A DNA stretch of 64,000 nt from Apostichopus japonicus. Taxonomy: Eukaryota > Echinodermata > Holothuroidea > Aspidochirotida > Stichopodidae. Below the pieces are notes generated by a model. That model was given only the letters and a program-made list of their open reading frames with translations. It was not told where the DNA came from and made no database searches. Positions 26,578-39,200 of this stretch are shown here, one piece after another (the first letter of the stretch is position 1; each line of letters starts with the position of its first letter). The stretch spans positions 19,054,678 to 19,118,677 of the forward strand of contig NC_092579.1 in NCBI RefSeq assembly GCF_037975245.1, in the 5' to 3' direction. A program made the position numbers and the translations under genes.

Positions 26578-28150
26578 TCTGATTGGTAGTTCTTCCAGTC
26601 AACTAATGGATTGCATATGTGTTTTGACTGGTCAATATACCGTCTTGCTAGTTAACTGCACTGCATAAAGTATGTAAGAATCTACATTATTAGTTTTTAC
26701 ATAACAACCTGTTCATAGCGAAATAAGTTTTAATAAATCTGATGAACCTTGCCCACCAGAATGAGGATTTTTCATGCATGGTAGGAAAGATTATTAGTTT
26801 TTACATAACAACCTGTTCATAGCGAAATAAGTTTTAATAAATCTGATGAACCTTGCCCACCAGAATGAGGATTTTTCATGCATGGTAGGAAAGCTTAATT
26901 TGTCATACTAGGCCTCTGCACCAACTCATAATAATAAAACAGAGAGCATTTCACCATTAACTTTCTCTTCCCTTTACCCTAGGTTCACCTGTTCAATCTC
27001 TTAGCTACTAACACAGTCAGACAGGAAATCTGCCTAGGCACCTACATAGCACTTCCTGCAAAGATTTCTATACGTTTCTATTTACAAGCCAATTTAATAA
27101 CCTTCCAAATAGCAGTAGATGGCTTACACTTTGACCTCCACAGGAACTCTCTACAACAGAATTCCTACATCGGTCTGTACATCTAATATCAGTTCTTTAC
27201 CAAGAAAATAACCCTCAGTATGATGTCATTCCCAATGATGTCATAGTGTTGTCATTTCTTGTTATTATTGCTTAAACTTTGTTTTAGCAAATATGTCGGC
27301 AGAGTAACTTTCTCTGTAATCCATTGTCAAATAGATATAAGATGTAATTTTCCCCAATTGTTGAGTGATTTAACCTGCATGAGCCAATCAGGCTTGTCTC
27401 CCCCCCCCCCCACCCCTCCCAACACACTCATGTATTCAGTACATATCTAGCCAGATGAGTATCTAATTATATACTGTTTAATTCAACTACTTGTTCATGT
27501 TCTTATTTCATGTTCACATACTGTTGTGACAACAATATTAATCATTTCTTCCAAATTGGGCAAGCTTGTCAAGGCACTTATTTGTGAAAAACCTTCCTGA
27601 GACTGAGTGAGAAGGATGGGGTGGACTTACAGTAGCTTATATTACTAGCCTAGGTTACAAACTAAACTTTACATAATTGCATGCCAAACATAGTCTTAAT
27701 TTAAGTCATGGGTATATATAAAAACTTATGCGGGTAGACCTTATCAGATTGTGCGATTTTTCAAAATAGATGATAATTAGATTCGATACAGGCTGGGCCT
27801 TATGTCTAATGTAACTACTGTAGACTAGCGTTTACAAAGGCCTAGCGGCCCTAGCTTACCTAGCAGTGACAGGAGCACCTTTGTCACTCACGCAGTCACT
27901 GTATCGTCTTTGTGTCAAATGAACAACAAGATCCCAGATACTTCTGTCTTTCTTCACTGTAAATGTCTCATTAGAATATACGGTACAACTGATATCGGAA
28001 ATTTGCTACTGAATGGATTTATCGCAGACCTGGCCGACCAAAACTCACCGTAACAGTGATTAAACTTACTGGGGCGACGAATTTTGAATTGAAGGCCAGC
28101 TGCATATACCACATACGTCACACGTGTATTACAAAATCGCATTCATTACG
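26578..28150 (-). promoter_or_regulatory. possible 5' UTR exon and promoter region of CRY-DASH
   Basis: On the minus strand CTGCTAG|GTAAGC gives a good splice donor with the exon ending at 27860, and CTTTATGCAG gives an acceptor at 26661 followed by leader sequence to the ATG at 26577. A non-coding first exon somewhere in 27860-28150 is therefore plausible. No TATA box or other promoter element could be assigned. A CACGTG E-box core occurs near 28118-28125. Confidence 0.3.
26686..26893. repeat. exact 104-bp tandem duplication upstream of the CRY-DASH start
   Basis: 26686-26789 and 26790-26893 appear identical by eye, each beginning ATTATTAGTTTTTACATAAC and ending TGCATGGTAGGAAAG. They lie 109 bp upstream of the CRY-DASH ATG on the minus strand, in a proximal 5' UTR intron or promoter. 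Identity this high implies a recent duplication or an assembly artefact. Confidence 0.92.
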
Positions 28151-28199
28151 CAAGATTTGAAAACATTGGACTTGCTTCAAGCCGATTACTTCACTGATT

Positions 28200-29040
28200 C
28201 CACATAGAAATGGAGGGTTCTTTGCTGATCCACTGAAAGAGGAACCTCTCACAACGCAAGATTGTGCTATTAACAAATTTGTGTGTGATGTTGAAAAGTA
28301 TGGTGTACGGTGCACATCTCTACAATCTACATTTCACGTTTCTTGCAACTTTTCCCCATAACTTTTCTAGGGAAAACATCCCACCTGATCCAAAGAATGT
28401 GATAACAATGATGTCCGTAATAATTGATACAGAACTTCAAATTATAGTGTGTTGAGGTAGGGAATGGGTAGTGGCGATTGGCGAAGAATGATTTAATTGG
28501 AAAATGTTTGTATATCGTATTCTCAAAGAAGGTGATGTTTGCGTCTTTGCAGACATTTCTGTCGTAAGTCCGTTCCTTCACACAGTAGTGACTTCTGTCC
28601 AACCCCTGCACCCCACGCACTATTGTTCGATCGGCCGAAAAAGAAAAACAATCGACAGAGTTGCTGATCTCATCCAAAATATGTTTATATTGCATACATG
28701 ATGTCATCAATCAGTGGGCTTCATCATCACTAAGAATGACATTCTCTTCAACTTAATTTATCGCAAGATGTTTGACATTTTTAAGTTGACTAATACGCTC
28801 TAAACTAGGAAATAGATTACTTCCGGTTTGGGTATGACACATTCCTTTACCTTCACATAACACCTGGTGTTTCCGACTTACATTCATGCATTTCAAACTT
28901 TCAAAGTTTAATACTTATTCTATCATTACTATACATACATTGTTTTGAGGGATTCGGACGTAATGTCATATTTGGTAGTATTTGTGGGTAATAACAAGAA
29001 TGTCTCCCCCCCCCCCTTTTTTTGTGTGACCACCAACCTA
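28200..29040. other. intergenic, overlapping open frames not supported as genes
   Basis: Open frames on both strands (for example 28327-28710 on minus, 127 aa) overlap one another and show no recognisable domain, low-complexity bias or splice signals. I found no reason to call a gene. A C/T-rich run is at 29004-29022. Confidence 0.4.
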
Positions 29041-29073
29041 TTTATGGCGGCATATGTCAACGAGGCAATACAT

Positions 29074-29535
29074 AAGATAAGATAAGATAAACTTTATTGC
29101 ATCCGATAGGGAAATTACATGCTTGCAGATAAAACAGTAAGATATAAAAACGATACTATACAACAATAAGAGAACAAACAGTAGGACAATAAAAGCATAA
29201 GAAATGCTAATAACAAGGAACGTGAACAGATGCGCCGAAGCTCACAGAATGGCAAGGAATAAAAAGTATAAACAAATCACAAACGGTAAATATGATAAGA
29301 ACTCAATGAAAGAAGGAAAGACAAAGGCAAGAGATTAGCGATTAAAAGATGCATTAAAAATTCTAACAGCTTGTCCCATGAAAGATGAGGGGTAACGATT
29401 AGTATGAGCCTTCGGAGGTCTCATCCTCCCACTACGAGGGATAATACAATTATTTAATGGAGCGTGGAGAGGGTGATCGATATCCTTGAGAACTGAATGA
29501 AGCTTAAAATTAACCCGACATCCCATGCGTACAAG
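29074..29535 (-). mobile_element. 5'-truncated LINE retrotransposon (CR1/L2-like clade), 3' end
   Basis: On the minus strand the element ends in ATTTCCCTATCGGATGCAAT, AAAGTTTATC and a (CTTAT)n-like microsatellite, the kind of 3' terminus seen in CR1/L2-like LINEs. Upstream, the frame 29526-29335 ends with a segment reading RPPKAHTNRYPSSFMGQAVR then IFNASF. This resembles the C-terminal tail of LINE ORF2 proteins (pattern RxxRTNRxxxSFxxxAxxxxN). No reverse-transcriptase core is present, so this is a dead 5'-truncated copy. Confidence 0.75.
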
Positions 29536-29539
29536 TTAC

Positions 29540-32500
29540 CCTTCAAGTGCATAGCAATGTGGTAACTCTTCTAACAAAATATAACAATTACTTAATTAGT
29601 TTTATTTGAATTGTTTACTCTCTCTTTAATTCCTCTGTTCAACCATATTTTTTTGGTATCAATTTCTGATCTGACTTTTCCCCCAGTTTTTCAGGAAGTG
29701 AAACTCTGCGACAAGCCCCTCTGGGGTTTTTGTTTTACTTCCCGCTACTTCATTTCCTGTTCATATTATTTGTGTGCACTTACACTATTTTAAATGTTGT
29801 AGAAAAAAAAGAAACAAACAAAATGAAACCAAAACAAATGATAAAGTTACTCATTTATTTTCTTTTCAATATTTGTTTACATTGCGCTCTGATGAGATAA
29901 TGCACTAATGTTCTGATATGACTCCTTACAATTATACATTGTTGTAAAAAGATGCCAAAGAGCCAAGGACGACCAAGGCAGCTTCCAGACCTGTCCCAAA
30001 ATAACATGTTTCAATTGGGTTATTCAGTTCAATTTACAAAATAAATGGAATAACAATATCCATGTTTCACATGCCTTGCAAAGAACCAAACTTGCAGACT
30101 TTTTCAAGACCAAAGCATGTTTTACAGTTTACAGCCATGCCGACACACTTAAATGAGGACATAATGTTAGGCTACCTATATTATAGTAGTCCTAGCAATT
30201 GTAACTCTTGCAAAATGAATGCTAAACTCTTATCATTCAAGTTGCAAATTTGACGAAAAATACAAATCACATGAGAGGATACATCCAAAATTGAACATTT
30301 CGGACAGACATGTTCTTTTTGCCCCCCCCCTCCCCTCAAGAAAAAAGAAAAAAATGAGGAAACCTGTTAATAAGTATCCATCGAAATGACAGGTGTACAA
30401 ATAAGGATTTTTCCAGATTAAATTTCAAAACTCAAGGATTTTTAGGACCCAGAGAAGAGATTTTTCGATTCCTCTACATTTTCAGACTTACACTCCCATT
30501 TTCCAAACAGGTGTGGGAACCATGATTACTACAGTATTAAGGCCTACGCCGAGGAGCGGACGCCATCTTCGATATTTTGCCTCAGAGGAGAATTCAAGCG
30601 ATTAGCATATTTTAAAATCGAATATTTAGAAACAATACTTGTAGCAATTGTCCTTCTTCATTTCTTGGACTATACCATTTCAAAGACTCAGATTCTGCCT
30701 CAAGTTATCGATTTTTAATTCTTCCAGTTATGCAACTTGTAAGATAAAAAATTATTGATGAAAGAATTATTAAATAAAAATAGGACATACAAATTAAAAA
30801 AAATAATAATAATAATGAACTTTGATGAACATGAAAAAAAATTAGTAAAACTGAAAGACACTTGGTTTGAAGATGTACAAAAAAAATATTGTTTATAACA
30901 TTTTCTTATAACTTGTCATCACAATAGTTACCCAATTACTTGATTACAACTTCTCTTATTGCTAAAAAAAAACTTTAAAAAAATTGACTCTTGTTGATAA
31001 AATTAATTTTGGTTCTAGAAAAGTTTTTAACCTCCTTTAACATGATGTTGCACTAAAATAATTAACTTACTATTTTACATAACTCAACCCTCATTGAGGG
31101 GGGAAGGGAGGAAGGGGGTACCACAGGTTGCCAAGGGGAAGTAGCTCTTATGGGGTCACGTTTAACAGGGAGAAATTAAATTACTTTAATAGAAAGGTCG
31201 GAGGATAGTCTGTGGTATAGTATCTTCCCCTTCTCCTTGAATGCATTTTACAGTTACTAACAGAAAAAACCCTCCTAGAGAAACTAGAGCACCATTGTTG
31301 CTAGCCTCAACAAGCATCAACTGAATATATTTTTTAATGTAATCACTCAATGGTATCCCTGAACATAAAAACATATTTTGTTAATGTACTACCAAGTGTT
31401 AAGTCATAGATGTTCCATACATTTGGGAATTATGATTAAAAAACAACAAAAAAACACAACTTTTCATGACCTTCATAAAACTTGATTCAATTTTCAGGTT
31501 ACTAGTATAGCTACACATCAAGTATTGGGTCACTTGAAAATGGTCATCCATGCTATAATGTCGTCAACAATCAGCTTACTACCACTCCAAAAGAGGGTAC
31601 CCACACTGACACATGTCATTGTCTATCTTAATTATCCTTAATTAGCTGGGAAATTATTTTGGAGGATCAGAGACTCTAGGAAAGTAAGTTTTGAAATCTT
31701 CTAGCAAAATTATAAGCTTGCTAAAAACTGCCAATCTGATGATCTTGAAACCTTAGCATATTTGAATGTAATGAGAAAATGTACAGTAGTATGAAAATAA
31801 AAATGAAACGTAAACAATTAAGAAATGTTGTATTGATTAAATCAATACAACAGTCAAAAGTTGAAAAAGTATACATCCAATGGTAAAATGATGAAAGGCA
31901 TTTTTTAAATGTTTCTCTATGAGCTGCAGTAAAAAAAAACAAATCTTTGAATGAGAATATCTTGTAAAAATGTATAAAAATTGGGTAAAGCATTTACTAT
32001 TAAGAAATTTAAGACTAGGTATATCTATAAGTAGTACCTCAATGCATATGTTTATATTAAAAGTGTGTTAATATGAAACCAGTACTGTAAACCTTATCAC
32101 AATGGTTAATGTTGGTATTTGTATTATGATTTAAGTGATACTATACAATAGCAAAAGAACAATTAAACAATATTCAACACGAGACACTCAATGGCTCAGT
32201 CACGAACAACTCTTGTCACTCGATATTTAAAAACTAATTTATACAGAAAATACAAATTTCTATAGGATGATAAGACTGTACAAAATACTATCTACTCACA
32301 GATCAGTAATAAAGCTTTTAATACTTCAATATGGATATGATATGATATGTAGCCTTGGGCTTCTGCAGTGGGGGAAGGGGGTGGGAGGGTGGCAAGGGAG
32401 CACTTTAAAAAACAAACTCAGTAAAAACAACCAAAAACCCAAAAAGTGCTCTTTTGCTAAAGATACACTGCCATCCAAACAGATACCTAACTGTGTATGG

Positions 32501-33230
32501 CAATCTTGTCATTGGGCATTTAACTGGTTATTAGTAGCAGTTTAAAGAAGCAATATGGGTGTGATATTTTGACAAGCAATGCAATATTTAACTTATCAGG
32601 CAAGGTTGCATTCACATATCATCACATGATTATTCACATTTCATTTCAATGAAACAAAAACCAAACTCAAATTCAAGGTAGCGCCATGAAAAACATTTAT
32701 ATTAATTTGTAATTTTTGATAAGTGGAGTGTGGTGGGGGCATTATGAAGCTCTATTTTTCTGCTATGCATGACCAGAATTTTGGTCTTAATGCTGAACTC
32801 CCTCCCCACCCCAATACATCCCCCCTACCCCCCCCCCCCCCGTGCAGCCATTTCACCAGCTGAGCATTGCTGCCAGGAATAAAAATTTCTGTTTGGCTCG
32901 ACAGTACTTTAAGCTAACAGCTCATGTTGTTATATAACATATTCAATTTCTTATGAAAACATATTAAACAAATGTGTGGAGTACAGTTCAACAAATTGAA
33001 CTCCCCCACCACCCCACCCCCCCCCCCCTTCACCACTTTTTGTAAAAGATAACTTAAAAAGAGAACATTTGCTAAGAGGTAATGGAGTAATGGATTTTGG
33101 AGTAATGTACAGTGTCATACAGAAGGATATTTAAAACAGCAAAAATCTCCTGAATTATGGTAGTCTGGTTTAGTTTGTCCGAGAGAAGCGAAAAGAGAGC
33201 AGAAATCTTTTCGACTTAATGAATGATTTA
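29540..33230. other. intergenic, no gene supported
   Basis: I see AT-rich unique-looking sequence, homopolymer C/G tracts (about 30322-30337, 32820-32841 and 33001-33030) and no domain-bearing open frame on either strand. It separates the CRY-DASH 5' region from the 3' end of the death-domain gene; both genes are on the minus strand. Confidence 0.4.
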
Positions 33231-33234
33231 TGAT

Positions 33235-36200
33235 CTATAATTCCTCGTTTTGACCTGTGACTACCTCGATCAAGTCCTCTCTTTCCAGTTCTTGTAATAT
33301 CTTGAGGAGGACGGGTCTGGAGTACTCTTCCTTCAGGTTATGTGAATTCTGTTGCCAGAAGAGCATCACGATGGCGGTCGCGCACTCGTTGAATCTCCTT
33401 CCATAGTTATCGATCACCTGAATATCCATGTGAGACATTCCTGCAAGAAAGAAGAAAAAACAGAGGAATATATTAAGTAAACTAAAGGAATATTAAAAAA
33501 AAAAAAAAAAGTGAGAAATATCGAAAAAAAGGTAAATGCTTGAAAAATGTATGTAAAGTGTGAAAAAAAAAATGTACGCAAGGAAATATGTAAGCAGAAT
33601 CATTTGAAATGTGAGAAATGTGTAAGCATTATAGAATATAATGTAAGAAATATGCACAATGTGTGAGCAAAATAATACATCATGTGAATAAAAAAATATA
33701 CATGTGGATAAAGGAATATGTAAGCAAAATAACATAGAAAGAAATATGAAACACAGAGAGATACGGTAGGAAAAATACTATTAAAGAAAATGACGATTAA
33801 ACTGAGTAATATGTATATATTATAGAAATATCCAAAGAATTTCATAAACACAACAGGTTCTTTGAAGGGATATTCAATGGATGAGGTTTCAGTATAGGTA
33901 TAGGAAGGTAGGTATAGAGGTTAAGTCTTTTCAGCGTAATTCGCACGAGTGGCTTCAATACCATCTTTGAGTCAGACTGATGACACATGTGACTGTGCAT
34001 TCATCTTACCTAAATAAAGACACTCTGCAAACCTTTCATGGAACAGGTTTTATTATGCCTTGATAGCTATAATGACGTCAAGCAGAAATCATAAGTTCTC
34101 TACCTCATAGTTCACACTTGACCTACACTACAACACATTGATAATAATCTCTCTCTTCCTGATTTTAAGGTCAACAGTATTGCTCCCAATTTCAGCATGC
34201 TAAAAATTGCCCACCAAAAAAAAGCTTTCAAAAGTACTCTGCCAGAAGTTGCCATTCTTCAAACTATTGCCAGGTCTAGAAGAGGGGTTAGACAGGTTCA
34301 TACATATCAAAGACAGGTGGGACAAAACGCTCTAAGGATGGCAGTCAAAATGCTTGATGACGTTGGACCATTAGTAAGCATTTGTTCACTTTCTAGCATA
34401 TTTTAGGGGCAAATACTGGTAATGTTCAAAACTACCACAATTACTGACGAAAGTGAGCATAACAGGAAGCAATATCAAAATTTAATTGCTGGAATTCAAT
34501 GTCAACCAGAGCAGCGATGGTACGATCGCTCAGCCGACTGAGTTTAGGATATTGTCCAGTTGATTGGATTGTGTTGTTTATGATTGTGAATATTTCCCTA
34601 AGAAGGTAGTTGTGATGAATTGTTGGAATTTGTCACTGATATGTTTTTGTCTCTTCAATGTCAGAATGTCTATAGGCACTGGTTATTAGATAACAACCCT
34701 GTGGGGGTCTTTGAGTATTGCTGGGTGAACTTGTGTAATATAGACAAAAAACAAGAGCCCAATGGGCACTACAACAGAGAGACTGACATTATTCCCCGTA
34801 CAGTACCACAGACTGTAATTAGCTCTACCCACGTTCATGGCTTGAGCAAAATGATGGAGAAAATGTTCAAAGTGTATTCAAATCATAACAGCGATGTGCC
34901 AAGTTCCAAAAGAAAAGTTGCAGAACTGAGAAATTAGATACCCAAGAAACCCAGGACCCCGGTGAGAACTTGACCAGGGAACGAACAGACTACCCGATAG
35001 GAAAAAAAAAAACAGCAGAAGAAAAAAACAAAAACAATGCAGTTCCTTGAACTTCCTGACGCCCACTACTTAATGAAATCAAATTACTCGTTCGATGACA
35101 TATTTCCTTATTTCCTTTCCAAATACCATCATCATAAAGATTTGGAGGCTTGTTTACAGAGCCATGGCAGATTTGTGAAACAAACAGTTCTCCAAAAAGA
35201 TAAGTTTACAATCCGTAGGAAGAAGGAAGATGTGGAACAGCAAACCCTTTTCTTTTATTTTCTAAACGAAAGAAGTGTCACACAAAGAACATTTTGCTGA
35301 CAGTGCAAATGTATTTACTCTTCATCATGCAGACGTATACCAAGTTGAGTGTCTTTGTTCTATGACGTGTGTTACCTCAAACTGACTTAAAACGTAAACA
35401 CTTACAAGTTGGCAATAGCATGGAGAGTGGGTGTATAGTTAATATACAACCTGGGTCTCTGGTATAAAAAACATTCAAATCCAAGCCGTGTTTTATACTA
35501 CGGTAAATATTCAAACCCCAGACTCACAAATTTCCAAATTTTGTCAATGGTATAAAACGGTCTACAAACCTTGATATTCCCTTTAAGAATGGTTGTAAAG
35601 TTGTGACAACGTTTGGTGTAAACTTTTGCGTTGTAAAGGTACCTTTCATATAAATCCTTCGAAACTTCCGTACTTAAAACACAGTGGTTAATACTTTTCA
35701 AATCTCGAAGACTCTCGAATGAGCTGCTACATCGTATAGCAATCAAAAGGAAGGCAATGGGTAGGCAATGGGACTAGGGTGGGGGTGGGGTGGGATGGGA
35801 TGTGAGGGGGGTTGGGGAGAGGCTTCAACAACAAATAAGATGGGGCAGCATCACCCCTTGATAGGGAAGAAAGACGACTCACCTATTCTCTCCGCAAACA
35901 CTTTCCAGTCTTTGACGTCTCCCGGAAGGAGCTCAAAATACACCACAAAGTTGTTCCATGTTTTTAGTTTCATTCCGAGGGTATCGGCTGTAATCTCTTG
36001 GCTGTTCCAAACTTGAAACAGGAAGGTGTAGAGCTGAGATGCCAAAGGAAGTAAATAATAAATCATTGTTAAAATTCTTGAACATATTTGCCGGAAACCG
36101 TTTTTCTTTTCTGTATTTTGAAGTATAATAAACCAAAGGCAAAACCGGACTCTTATCGCCCTACCCATGCTGGTTCACCCAACAGACTAATATAAATACC

Positions 36201-39200
36201 TTTGATCACCCCTTAACACTGTGATCACCCTACACCCATCTGAATAGTTAAGTTTTTCTAATTTATAAATATACACATGTATACAATGAAAGAGATATAT
36301 ATACAGAGAGGGTCAGAACTTACAGAGAAACTGGACTCTGTACTTGCCGTCTTCCCGTCCGGTTCTTCCTCTGCCTGTATTCTGGGCTTTCGTAAAGGTC
36401 TGAAAAGCAAATAATGAAAAGTATTACAAAGTTACCCCGTACATATATTTGTCTTCTTTCATTCAAACAAGTTCATTCATAGAAACAAAGAGCTTTGTTT
36501 ATCGTTCAAACACTCATCGTTTACATTGTATTCATTTATAACTGCTTCGACACAAGAAGACTCAAATGTAGTTTGCACGTTAAGTGACTGGGTGAGCACA
36601 GTGCTACTGGACGTAATCTCGGATTATCCCGACTCGCTGGGATGAGGAGGTCCTCTGCTACTTAGATGTTGGACCGGGACGAGAGTAGTTTGGATAATGC
36701 AGGTTTTAACTGTATCAGCCAAGTCATGAATCTCTGATGGTTTAATGTATGGCTGAAGGTAACAGTGTCGCTAATACAGCTTACCTTTATAGGTGTTCCT
36801 GCAAAATGCATCACTGAGCTTTTGTTCACCTCAATATTTTTCTGTGATGTCCTTAGTTTTGAACTAACAATTTAGGGCCATGGGTGTGGGGGGGGGGGTG
36901 TTGTCGTCTTTCCTTTCAGAATTCACAACATAAAAATTGTGAGAGGTCGAGGGATCCAAAGCCCTAGTCACTCACATCACATTTTATTGAGTATAAAATC
37001 TGGTCTTCTGTATATCTCGAACCTCAATATGGATTACACTCACAGTCTGACTGAAATCTTAATAGATCTTAACAATATTTACACAGTTCTTGTTAACTAT
37101 GACCCAGTCATATTATGTGATTACATTGACACACCCTGACAGTCCAAAGCTTTTGTTTACATCAGAGATGTCCAGAGGACTATCAGGATAGTCCCTGGAT
37201 GGATGGACCCCAATAGGGTTTCTTGACCTTTGACCTGAACGTACACTGCAGGATCGTGGGTCTTACACTGCTTGAAAGGATCTTTGCAGTCGCCCCTACA
37301 CAAGAGATAATTATTACGCTGTTCACACACTCATGTACAAAGGACATGGTTGCTCTGATTCCAAACAGTCACCTACCTCTTAGGAACGATGGACGCTCTG
37401 CTGGTACGTGTGATCTGCTTGGCATCTCTGCTAGCGAAATTACTCTGAGAGTACTTGTCGGGTTTGCCCTTGGATTTGGCAATCTCCTCCTCCACACCCA
37501 TCACGGACACAAACTTATCCCATCTGTCCCTCCCCTCTTCCATACTCAGCGACTGTCTAAACTCGTGTTTATCCAGTCGAGCCGGGACCGGTGGTGCAGT
37601 CTTGTCCTTCCCTCCGGAGGAAGGAGCCGACGACGACGAAACAGGTCTGGTAGTGGTAGAGTCTGAAGTCCTCGGGGAGATGGGCAACGGCAGGGGTGGT
37701 TTGTTGTGTGTCCTATGAGGGGACTGAACAAGGTCAGACATCACACTGCTCCACAGTTCATGGTGCGACCTGTACATTGGATTGTCAATGGCTAAGCCTC
37801 CATTACTCACATCTGAATCTCGACTAGATTCATCGTTAAGCTTTGGGGGTCTAGGCGGGTGGGGAAAGTTCGGGTTGCTTAGCTTATTATCCAAAGATAA
37901 AGATCTGTTCATATCTTGAGTGCCTGCAGGTGGCGCTGCTAACTGTTTATCACCAGGTGCAGGAAGATAGACGTTGTAATCTGTAATAGAAACAACACAA
38001 AATTAAACATCTCCTTGGTATAATCACACCACAGTGCAAGTCACTATTCCCATAGCAACTAAGTGACCAACAAAAAAACCCAGCAGGCTTAGTGATTCAT
38101 TACCTTGTTGTAAGGGGGTTATGAAGACGAACGCTGAACGACTAGCGCCCCCAATTGAGTTTTGCTGTGCTGACTTGGACTTCAAGGGGTGTGAGAACAT
38201 ACATGTACATTCCCATGTGTTTTTTGTATCGTGATTTTGTCATCTACAGAGACAGATTCAGTTCTAATCTTTTCTTGTATTGTGTTTCTCCCGGGTATGT
38301 TCGGTGATAGTGTTTTGACATGTTTATAATGATAAGTATTTCTAGATCATAATAGTGGGATGATTTTGTACATAAATAATCGCAGACAGACAAATTAGAG
38401 GCACAATATTTTGTGTAGGCCTAGAGTAGGCAGTTCTGATAATTACTTTGTGTAGGCGATGTCACAGTGTATTGAATATGTATAAGTCAGCGCAACTACA
38501 GTGAAGCGTTGCGGATTGCACAGTCAACAAACGATCACCACCTTGGAATGCTAGCCTAATAACAGTACAAGCTAATATCTACATGTGTGTTGTTCTTGTC
38601 TTGTTCAAGTTTACTATTAAATTTATTATTATAGTTAATAGTGTTGGAAGTTGTAAATTGAATACAAGCTCTGTTAGACGGTGATGCTACTTGATATTGA
38701 ACAAAATCTTGTGACAGTTCATTAGTATAACAGTACTAGTAAGTCAATTTTCATTTCAAATAAATAAAAAATTCAAAATCTTTTGACAAGATCCAAATTT
38801 CCAGTTTTGTATGTGAACAACACTAATTTTACAAAATAGTTTCTCAGCGAATGTGATTGTTTTTATGAATTGGATGTGACCATTAATTACTCCATACATT
38901 TGTGGGGAAGTAAAACTAGGAATGGTGGGGTTTAGCTCCGGTGGTTTTTGGATAAAATTTATGGAAAATGATGACAAAAACACAAACCAATGCTTTGAGA
39001 AGATAATATTCCAGATTAGCAAAAAACAAACAATAACATTGCTCAGATTTTTTGGGAATTTCATAAGGCTTGAAATTTCATCAATGATATTAAGGTAATT
39101 TTCAGTATAAATACCTTCTTCAGATTTCTGTGAGAGACGAGCTTTCACTTCTGCCGTGCACTTCAGGGCAATCTGTTCATTCTTCAGGGTAAACTGCCTA

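Noticed and set aside
28327-28710. 127-aa minus-strand frame between CRY-DASH and the LINE relic
   Set aside because: No recognisable domain, overlapped by another frame on the opposite strand, and no splice or promoter support.
37223-37718. Plus-strand frames over the adaptor linker exon
   Set aside because: Shadows of the GC-richer minus-strand coding exon, which has correct splice sites and domain context.
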